DNA of 5,896 bases, taken from assembly GCA_002428905.1 (NCBI GenBank), contig DIYD01000166.1:1-5896 (forward strand), given 5' to 3'. Below the pieces are notes generated by a model. The model did no database searches, was not told the origin of the DNA, and worked only from the letters and a program-made list of their open reading frames with translations. Positions within the stretch are counted from its first letter, which is position 1. Each line of letters opens with the position of its first letter. Of this stretch, positions 1 to 4,600 are shown piece after piece. A program made the translations under genes and the position numbers. This stretch comes from Bacteroidetes bacterium UBA6063 (GTDB lineage: Bacteria; Bacteroidota; Bacteroidia; NS11-12g; UBA9320).

Positions 1-363
1 GCAAAGGAATGCGTCTTTCTGGCATATGATTTTCCCACCCATGTCATCCAAATCAAGCGGAACGATTCTACCTGGATAGGGACTGGCAAATGCCAGCCGC
101 GCCTTTGTAGAGCCACCCTGGGTAAAAACGGTCATAAAAAGTCGCTCACCGGTTAACACCCGTTTTCCTGCGTTCCAGAGCTTGTCTAAAAATGACTCTT
201 TTTCTTTTGCACCATCACCAAATATGGTTTGCATCGTGATGGTTTGATCCATATACATAAAACTTCCGGGTTCGGCAATCACGGATTCATTCGGATCCAG
301 TTCTATTTCGACAAACTGCATCTCCTCTCCTACTATTTTATAATCTATTTCGTGGGCGTTCAT
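1..363 (-). CDS. AIM24 / TIGR00266 family protein, N-terminal part (3' end outside window)
   Basis: The gene reads leftwards from an ATG at 363-361 and stays open for 121 codons to the window edge, so only the N-terminal half is present (family members are usually about 220-270 residues). The translation begins MNAHEIDYKIVGEEMQFVEI. It shows the opening beta-strand pattern of the AIM24 (old DUF124/TIGR00266) fold: GEEMQFVEIELDP at 12-24, then AEPGSFMYM at 30-38, TIFGDG at 46-51, LTGERLFMTVF at 70-80, and the family's IICQKDAFLC at 112-121, exactly at the edge. The family is a beta-sandwich protein named after a yeast mitochondrial protein. Its bacterial role is not established and it has no known catalytic residues. 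There is no signal peptide, so it is probably cytoplasmic. The leader is A/T-rich with no Shine-Dalgarno sequence. It lies 86 bases downstream of the small lipoprotein gene on the same strand, so co-transcription is possible. The family assignment is from sequence recognition; the function is unknown. Confidence 0.9.
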   Translation of the reverse strand, partial: MNAHEIDYKIVGEEMQFVEIELDPNESVIAEPGSFMYMDQTITMQTIFGDGAKEKESFLDKLWNAGKRVLTGERLFMTVFTQGGSTKARLAFASPYPGRIVPLDLDDMGGKIICQKDAFLC

Positions 364-395
364 TTCAATTTTAATTTGTTGTGCAATATGATAAA

Positions 396-414
396 AACGT
401 ACTTACCATACGTT
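396..414 (-). other. Small stem-loop in the leader of the AIM24-family gene
   Basis: A perfect 6-bp inverted repeat (AACGTA / TACGTT, loop of 7) lies between the lipoprotein stop and the AIM24 start. On the minus strand it is followed by TTTAT, so the right arm ends in a run of five T. It could act as a weak terminator or attenuator separating the two genes, or be chance: the stem is short and AT-rich. The right arm also contains TACGTTTT, one base away from the TAnnTTTG -7 box, so it could instead be part of a promoter for the AIM24 gene. Confidence 0.25.
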
Positions 415-449
415 AGAGTTGGGTAAACGTTTCATAATCTTCTATCAAA

Positions 450-659
450 CTAACGATACCGACGTCTAACCTTGGGTTCAAATACGCCTTGTTTTACACG
501 TGATCTCCGCTTCTTATTCTTGTCAATACTACCTCCGGTTTTCTGCCCCTCGCTAAATGCCGGACACTCTTTGGCCTTGCATCCTTCAAGTGTGAATACA
601 GAAATCATAAGGCCTGCAGCTAATACAATGATTTTCAATTTTTTGTAAAACACCCCCAA
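450..659 (-). CDS. Small lipoprotein with strongly basic C-terminal tail, function unknown
   Basis: The longest reading is 69 residues. A hydrophobic segment (residues 9-22, KIIVLAAGLMISVF) leads to a lipobox LEGC with the lipidated cysteine at residue 27, so the mature part is only 43 residues. The mature protein starts CKAKECPAFSEG and ends in a tail (47-69) in which 12 of 23 residues are Lys or Arg. The two cysteines at 27 and 32 flank KAKE. There is no acidic export signal after the lipid cysteine of the kind seen on surface lipoproteins in Bacteroidota, so a periplasm-facing position is more likely. The start is unsettled and none of the candidates is ATG: TTG at 659, GTG at 653 (MFYKKLK..., the most natural signal peptide) or TTG at 638. 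The 659 start overlaps a predicted promoter box, which argues for one of the later two. Coordinates give the longest form. I recognise the type (short Bacteroidota lipoproteins with a KxCPAF motif), not a function. Confidence 0.72.
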   Translation of the reverse strand: MGVFYKKLKIIVLAAGLMISVFTLEGCKAKECPAFSEGQKTGGSIDKNKKRRSRVKQGVFEPKVRRRYR

Positions 660-687
660 ATATAAAATTGGTATTAATTTGACACAA
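657..687 (-). promoter_or_regulatory. Bacteroidota-type promoter (-33 TTG, -7 TATATTTG) for the small lipoprotein
   Basis: Read on the minus strand, TATATTTG at 664-657 matches the Bacteroidota -7 box TAnnTTTG exactly. A TTG at 687-685 sits 20 bases upstream, the usual distance for the -33 element. Transcription would then start around 650-653. This places the TTG at 659 inside the -7 box and the GTG at 653 at about +1. AT-rich sequence gives chance matches, so the confidence is moderate. Confidence 0.5.
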
Positions 688-705
688 TTAGGTGTTTAAT
701 TTGTG
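683..705. promoter_or_regulatory. Imperfect dyad in the divergent spacer, candidate operator
   Basis: CACAA at 683-687 pairs with TTGTG at 701-705, and TTA at 688-690 pairs with TAA at 697-699 after one bulged T at 700. This gives an 8-bp imperfect dyad around the 6-base centre GGTGTT. It overlaps the -33 TTG of the lipoprotein promoter and lies 24-46 bases before the receptor start, so a bound protein could act on both genes. It does not resemble a classical Fur box. It may be chance in AT-rich DNA. Confidence 0.25.
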
Positions 706-728
706 CAGACTATAAAAGTGAAAAATTA

Positions 729-3134
729 ATGGGTTGGCGGATGCGGTTTGCAATTCTTATATGGATGTTTTTTGGTGTGTTAAGTCCGGTCTTTGGGCAA
801 ACCATTCGAGTGCTTGAGGTTTACGGCGATCCGATCTCAGAAGTACAGGTAGAAGTTTTTTCACAACAATCCAGTACTGTTTATACATCAAGTCCAGAAG
901 GCTTGGTAAATGTTAACACCGCAGCGGTAATCGACTCTGCACGATTCAAACACACATCCTATGAAACACTGGTACAAACTGGTAAAGAACTTGAATCGAA
1001 CCGGTTCAATGTTGAACTTCGGATGTACACCTACCTTCGTGCACCTTATTATTATCGGCACAATCCTGATTTTCAACGGCAGAAAGACCAGGTGATTAAA
1101 ACCATATCGGTTAGCCCGAAAGAAGCTCGGTTCCACAACCCACAGACCACAGCCGACTTACTGGGTTTGAGTAATCAAGTCTATGTTCAAAAGTCGCAAA
1201 TGGGTGGTGGTAGCCCAATGATTCGAGGCTTTGCAGCCAACAACGTATTGATTGTAGTCGATGGTGTGCGAATGAACAATGCCATTTTCCGAGACGGTAA
1301 CTTACAAAATGTTATTTCTATTGACCCACATATGATTGCACGCACGGAGGTGCTTTTTGGTCCCGGTTCCATGATCTATGGAAGCGACGCCATGGGCGGT
1401 GTAATGGCCTTTAAAACACGACAACCCCGTCAATCCGACACACAGTATTATAGTGGTAATGTTATGCTCCGAACGGCCACTGCAAACCGAGAAACAAGCT
1501 GGCACGTAGATTTGGATTACGGCAAGGGTAAATTCTCTGGGTTGAGCAGCATCACGCTTTCGAACTATGGTGATCTGGTCATGGGGAATAATGGTCCTGA
1601 AGAATATACCAGACCCAGTTTTAGTGAGTTCAACGGCAACACAGATTCGATTATTCAAAGTGATGAACCAAACAAACAATATTTCACTGGTTACAGCCAA
1701 ATCAACTTCAATCAGAAGTTCAGAATAGTTCCGGACTCGAACACCAATTTGGTCACTCATTTTGGCTATACCACCACATCTCCTATTCCACGCTATGATC
1801 GATTGGTTCAAACACGAAATGGATTACCTCGATTTGGTGACTGGTATTATGGGCCCCAAAAATGGACTCAAATAAATCAACGCTTAGAGCGTCGTTTGCA
1901 GAAAGCATTCTTTGCCGATAAAATGGTGGCTATTGCAGCTTTTCAGCGGTTTGAAGAAAGTCGGTTTGTACGACAATTCAAAAGCGACAACTTAAACCAC
2001 AATACGGAGGTAGTGAACGTTGGTTCGCTTAACCTGGACTTTGATAAGGAATGGGGCAAAACCGATGTACTCTATGGTGTTGAACTGGTAACGAACAACG
2101 TGCAGTCTATTGGAGTGGGCACACAAATCGACTCCGGGTTCACCTATGATATCGCTACACGCTATCCCGATAGCAGCTCCATGAACACCTACGCTGCATA
2201 CATGTCATTCAAACGTGATTTGGGTAGGAGATGGATGATCTCCCTTGGAGGACGCTATTCTTATATTGCGTTAGATGCTCCGTTCAATACGTCTTTTTAT
2301 GACTTCCCATTCACCAGCATCAGTATTCGAAAATCGGCGTTAAGTGGAAGTTTTGGTCTTCGTTATTTGTTGAACACCAAATCCTATGTATTTGCCAATG
2401 TTGCCAGTGGTTTTAGAGCACCAAATATTGACGATATGGGCAAGATATTCGATAGTCAGCCAGACCGCGTTATTGTACCGAACCCCCAACTTCAACCAGA
2501 GTACTCCTACAATTCGGAAATTGGTATGCACCTAAGCATTGGGCAACGCATAGAACTACTCTTAAATGCGTACTACACTATAATCGACAATGTAATCGTG
2601 CGTGCAGACTATACCCTCAACGGGCAAGACAGTTTGACGTACAAAGGTGAAACCCTTCGAATTCAATCCCTGGTGAATAATGATCAGGGAACGATTCAGG
2701 GACTTGAAGCACAATTCCGATACGATTTCACCAATGAATTGTCACTTCGAACTGGTTTCAATATCATGACCGGAACCACAGCAGATGGCTTACCCATCCG
2801 ACATGTAACCCCAAACTTTGGAAACACCAGTGTAAATTGGTCTCGTAAGAAGGTTCGACTAAGCTTGTATTCGAATTACAACATGGAGTTGTCAAACGAT
2901 CGCTTGTCTCCAAGTGAACAGTCGAAAACCCATATCTACGCACTCGATGCCAACGGGCTTCCTTATTCACCTGCGTGGTGGACGCTAAACCTAAAATCGA
3001 AGATTTCCTTTTCGAACAGTTTGGTATTAAATCTCGGGTTAGAAAACATTCTGAATAAACGATACAGGCCATACAGCTCGGGGATTTCGGCACCAGGTAG
3101 AAACCTTATTCTTTCGATTTACGGAAGATTCTAA
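729..3134 (+). CDS. TonB-dependent outer-membrane receptor, substrate unknown, related in layout to haem/haemoglobin-type receptors
   Basis: This is a complete 801-residue receptor that imports a ligand across the outer membrane using TonB/ExbBD energy. Order of parts: signal peptide 1-23 (likely cut VFG|Q); a carboxypeptidase-regulatory-like beta domain about 24-100, a common Bacteroidota extension; a TonB-box-like KTISVS at 124-129; a plug domain about 135-230 with GGGSPMIRGF at 159-168, NVLIVVDGVRMNNAIF at 172-187, and RTEVLFGPGSMIYGSDAMGG at 205-224; then a 22-strand-type barrel. The barrel carries FRAP at 562-565 and NPQL at 585-588, and ends ENILNKRY...IYGRF with the C-terminal aromatic residue typical of BAM substrates. 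FRAP and NPxL boxes occur in haem/haemoglobin receptors such as HemR and HmuR, but the histidine found between them there is absent (566-584 has none), so haem is not assigned. ATG at 729 is used; ATG at 741 (MRFAILIW...) gives an equally good signal peptide. Divergent from the lipoprotein gene; no transport ABC genes adjoin it. Confidence 0.95.
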   Translation: MGWRMRFAILIWMFFGVLSPVFGQTIRVLEVYGDPISEVQVEVFSQQSSTVYTSSPEGLVNVNTAAVIDSARFKHTSYETLVQTGKELESNRFNVELRMYTYLRAPYYYRHNPDFQRQKDQVIKTISVSPKEARFHNPQTTADLLGLSNQVYVQKSQMGGGSPMIRGFAANNVLIVVDGVRMNNAIFRDGNLQNVISIDPHMIARTEVLFGPGSMIYGSDAMGGVMAFKTRQPRQSDTQYYSGNVMLRTATANRETSWHVDLDYGKGKFSGLSSITLSNYGDLVMGNNGPEEYTRPSFSEFNGNTDSIIQSDEPNKQYFTGYSQINFNQKFRIVPDSNTNLVTHFGYTTTSPIPRYDRLVQTRNGLPRFGDWYYGPQKWTQINQRLERRLQKAFFADKMVAIAAFQRFEESRFVRQFKSDNLNHNTEVVNVGSLNLDFDKEWGKTDVLYGVELVTNNVQSIGVGTQIDSGFTYDIATRYPDSSSMNTYAAYMSFKRDLGRRWMISLGGRYSYIALDAPFNTSFYDFPFTSISIRKSALSGSFGLRYLLNTKSYVFANVASGFRAPNIDDMGKIFDSQPDRVIVPNPQLQPEYSYNSEIGMHLSIGQRIELLLNAYYTIIDNVIVRADYTLNGQDSLTYKGETLRIQSLVNNDQGTIQGLEAQFRYDFTNELSLRTGFNIMTGTTADGLPIRHVTPNFGNTSVNWSRKKVRLSLYSNYNMELSNDRLSPSEQSKTHIYALDANGLPYSPAWWTLNLKSKISFSNSLVLNLGLENILNKRYRPYSSGISAPGRNLILSIYGRF

Positions 3135-3184
3135 ATGTCTAATAACTAACGCACCCATTTCGTGTTGTAGTCGTCATTTCTTAA

Positions 3185-3211
3185 TTGTAGGATATATTAA
3201 ATGTATCTTTG
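3185..3211 (+). promoter_or_regulatory. Bacteroidota-type promoter (TTG, TATCTTTG) for the small barrel gene
   Basis: TATCTTTG at 3204-3211 is an exact and typical TAnnTTTG -7 box. A TTG at 3185-3187 lies 16 bases upstream, slightly closer than usual, so the -33 assignment is weaker than the -7. Transcription would start near 3216-3218. That leaves a leader of about 14 bases before ATG 3231 and rules out the in-frame ATG at 3201, which would precede the transcript. Confidence 0.6.
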
Positions 3212-3230
3212 TTCCGTTATACTACGTACT

Positions 3231-3872
3231 ATGCGAATACTTAAGATACTACTTGCGGTTACTGTTGTGTCTGTCGGTCAGCAGGCATTTGCTCAGAAGT
3301 TTACAGCCTTTGGTGTACAAACCGGTATTAATTATGGCGAGTCTGTTATAAAGGAGACGTTTACCGACAATGGTGTAGATCTTAATTATGCAACGGATGA
3401 AGCCGATGTTGCAGTTAACTGGGGTGTATTCATGCGATTTGAGTTCCTGAAATTCGGATTCCAACCACAAATTCTTGCGAGTAACTATAATACAAAAATG
3501 CGATTGAGCTCGCCGGAATTTGATTCTATTCTTACCTTGAAGCAAAATCGTTTCGATATTCCATTGCTTCTGGCCTATGCTCCAAACAAACGCTTTCGAT
3601 TACTTACAGGGCCCGTATACACACGCATGCTCGAGAATAAAGTACAAACCAATGAGTTCTTGTTCGAGGAATTTGGGCAGATCTTCAACGGTGGTTCATG
3701 GGCGTGGCAAATGGGTTTTGGTTTTGATCTGGGCAGATTAGCCATCGATTGTAAATATGAAACAAGTCTTGGACGAATTGCAGACGATGTGACCATCCGA
3801 GGTAAGCAATACGACTTTGATCAACGTTCCAACACCTTGCAATTCACGCTGGGCTATGACTTTATAAAGTAA
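3231..3872 (+). CDS. Small outer-membrane beta-barrel protein (PorT-like / OMP_b-brl_2 type)
   Basis: Read from ATG 3231, the protein has 213 residues. It starts with a clear Sec signal peptide (MRILKILLAVTVVSVG...) cut after AFA before QKF. The mature part is a series of amphipathic strands with alternating aromatic or hydrophobic residues, for example FTAFGVQTGINYGES, NWGVFMRFEFLKFGFQPQIL, RFDIPLLLAYAP, FRLLTGPVYTRML, WAWQMGFGFDLGRLAIDCKYE and a last strand TLQFTLGYDF. The pattern GVQTGINYG near the start, a central FDIPLLL strand and a final GYDF strand fits the Bacteroidota OMP_b-brl_2/PorT superfamily, which includes eight-stranded-type barrels. Most members have no known function. Nothing shows it to be PorT itself. 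An upstream in-frame ATG at 3201 would add MYLCSVILRT before the signal peptide, but it lies before the predicted transcription start, so 3231 was chosen. Followed 7 bases later by a small membrane protein gene, probably co-transcribed. Confidence 0.88.
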   Translation: MRILKILLAVTVVSVGQQAFAQKFTAFGVQTGINYGESVIKETFTDNGVDLNYATDEADVAVNWGVFMRFEFLKFGFQPQILASNYNTKMRLSSPEFDSILTLKQNRFDIPLLLAYAPNKRFRLLTGPVYTRMLENKVQTNEFLFEEFGQIFNGGSWAWQMGFGFDLGRLAIDCKYETSLGRIADDVTIRGKQYDFDQRSNTLQFTLGYDFIK

Positions 3873-3879
3873 GCGATAC

Positions 3880-4161
3880 ATGCTTCTAAAACGCTCCTTG
3901 TGGTTAAGCATCATCTTAACTGCGGTGTATATGACGTTGGGCATACTTGTTCAGGTATGTATTGAGTTTCCTTCAGACCTACTAACCTATCTGTTCATAC
4001 CTGTTGCGCTGGCCTTTTGGAATGGGTCAGTAAAAAGTTCGGGAACTCCAGCAACAGAAGAAGTACTGCGTAGTTTGACCATTACTGGCACAGGTGTATG
4101 TCTAGTCTTCTTTTTACTCGGTCTGATCATCTTTAAACTTCGACAAGGATATCGGTCTTAA
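3880..4161 (+). CDS. Small three-helix inner-membrane protein, function unknown
   Basis: This 93-residue protein has three likely membrane segments at about 7-27 (LWLSIILTAVYMTLGILVQV), 33-48 (DLLTYLFIPVALAFWN) and 68-87 (ITGTGVCLVFFLLGLIIF). A short hydrophilic loop sits at 49-65 (GSVKSSGTPATEEVLRS) and the C-terminus is basic (KLRQGYRS), which favours a cytoplasmic C-terminus. No catalytic or binding motif is visible and I do not recognise the family. It starts with ATG 7 bases after the stop of the barrel gene, with no Shine-Dalgarno sequence and no separate promoter box, so it is probably on the same transcript. Coding status rests on the close spacing, the continuous membrane-protein composition and the lack of any better frame. 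Confidence 0.7.
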   Translation: MLLKRSLWLSIILTAVYMTLGILVQVCIEFPSDLLTYLFIPVALAFWNGSVKSSGTPATEEVLRSLTITGTGVCLVFFLLGLIIFKLRQGYRS

Positions 4162-4170
4162 TACATACCA

Positions 4171-4191
4171 AAACGGTTGTGCCTTCCGTTT
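4171..4191 (+). terminator. Weak stem-loop, possible terminator after the three-helix protein
   Basis: AAACGG at 4171-4176 and CCGTTT at 4186-4191 form a perfect 6-bp stem with a 9-base loop, 10 bases after the stop at 4161. The right arm ends in TTT, but there is no true T run after it (TATAAG follows). It could be a weak terminator separating this gene from the next, or chance. Confidence 0.28.
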
Positions 4192-4219
4192 ATAAGTTGT
4201 CGTTAATCAATTATGTATT

Positions 4220-4600
4220 ATGAAAAGAAAATGGATTCTAATTCCTGTACTTTTTGTTGGGTTTATTCTCGCAGGTATGGGGCTCATCAAATTATTATTA
4301 AATCACATCTACGATCGTCAAGACTGCGAGCGGTTCAACATCGACAACATTGAATGTCGAACTGGGATTAACATTCCCGAAGTTCTTGATGCCGAGTGTG
4401 ACTGTGAAGACAATGTAAAAACCAGTTGTTTTGTCATCGATACAAAGCACACCGACTTAGAAAAGTACATTGTGAGACATGGGTTTCAAAAAGTAGACAA
4501 ACAATTTGCCGAAGCCAAAGGCAGTGATGAAAACACGGAATGGTCTGCAACCTTAGATTATACTTCAGGTGATCTGTACTTCCTGATTAATTACAAGTAA
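4220..4600 (+). CDS. Membrane-anchored protein with five cysteines, function unknown
   Basis: This 126-residue protein has a basic start (MKRK), one long hydrophobic segment at about 5-27, and then a soluble part that should lie in the periplasm. There is no lipobox and no convincing cleavage site, so the segment looks like a signal anchor. The soluble part has cysteines at 36, 46, 60, 62 and 70, grouped in the first half (DCERFNIDNIECRTGINIP, then ECDCEDNVKTSC). It ends with a cysteine-free alpha/beta-looking part (HTDLEKYIVRHGFQKVD at 77-93, then a strand-rich TLDYTSGDLYFLINYK). Five is an odd number for disulphide pairing. The CxC at 60-62 could be a metal or redox site, but nothing proves it. 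Plausible start ATG 4220 with an A/T-rich leader. It follows the three-helix gene by 58 bases on the same strand, and its stop directly abuts the stop of the convergent T9SS gene. I do not recognise a named family. Confidence 0.78.
   Translation: MKRKWILIPVLFVGFILAGMGLIKLLLNHIYDRQDCERFNIDNIECRTGINIPEVLDAECDCEDNVKTSCFVIDTKHTDLEKYIVRHGFQKVDKQFAEAKGSDENTEWSATLDYTSGDLYFLINYK

Noticed and set aside
229..426. Open frame of 65 codons on the plus strand
   Set aside because: It mostly overlaps the AIM24-family gene on the other strand, and its product has no family features.
679..716. Sigma70-like pair TTGACA (679-684) and TATAAA (711-716) before the receptor
   Set aside because: The spacing is 26 bases, too long for a sigma70 promoter, and the Bacteroidota main sigma factor uses different boxes.
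1302..1811. Open frame of 169 codons on the minus strand
   Set aside because: It lies fully inside the receptor gene, whose plus-strand product has a complete domain layout; the minus-strand product has no recognisable motif and an unnatural composition.
729..3134. Labelling the receptor a haem or haemoglobin transporter
   Set aside because: The boxes and plug are suggestive, but the key histidine between FRAP and NPxL is missing and there are no haem-use or ABC transport genes next to it.
3231..3872. Calling the small barrel protein PorT of the type IX system
   Set aside because: Only the general fold resembles PorT; no specific PorT signature was recognised and the superfamily is large and varied.
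3249..3944. Three minus-strand open frames (3249-3545, 3575-3796, 3738-3944)
   Set aside because: They are antisense to the barrel gene and the start of the three-helix gene, with no signal peptide or motif.
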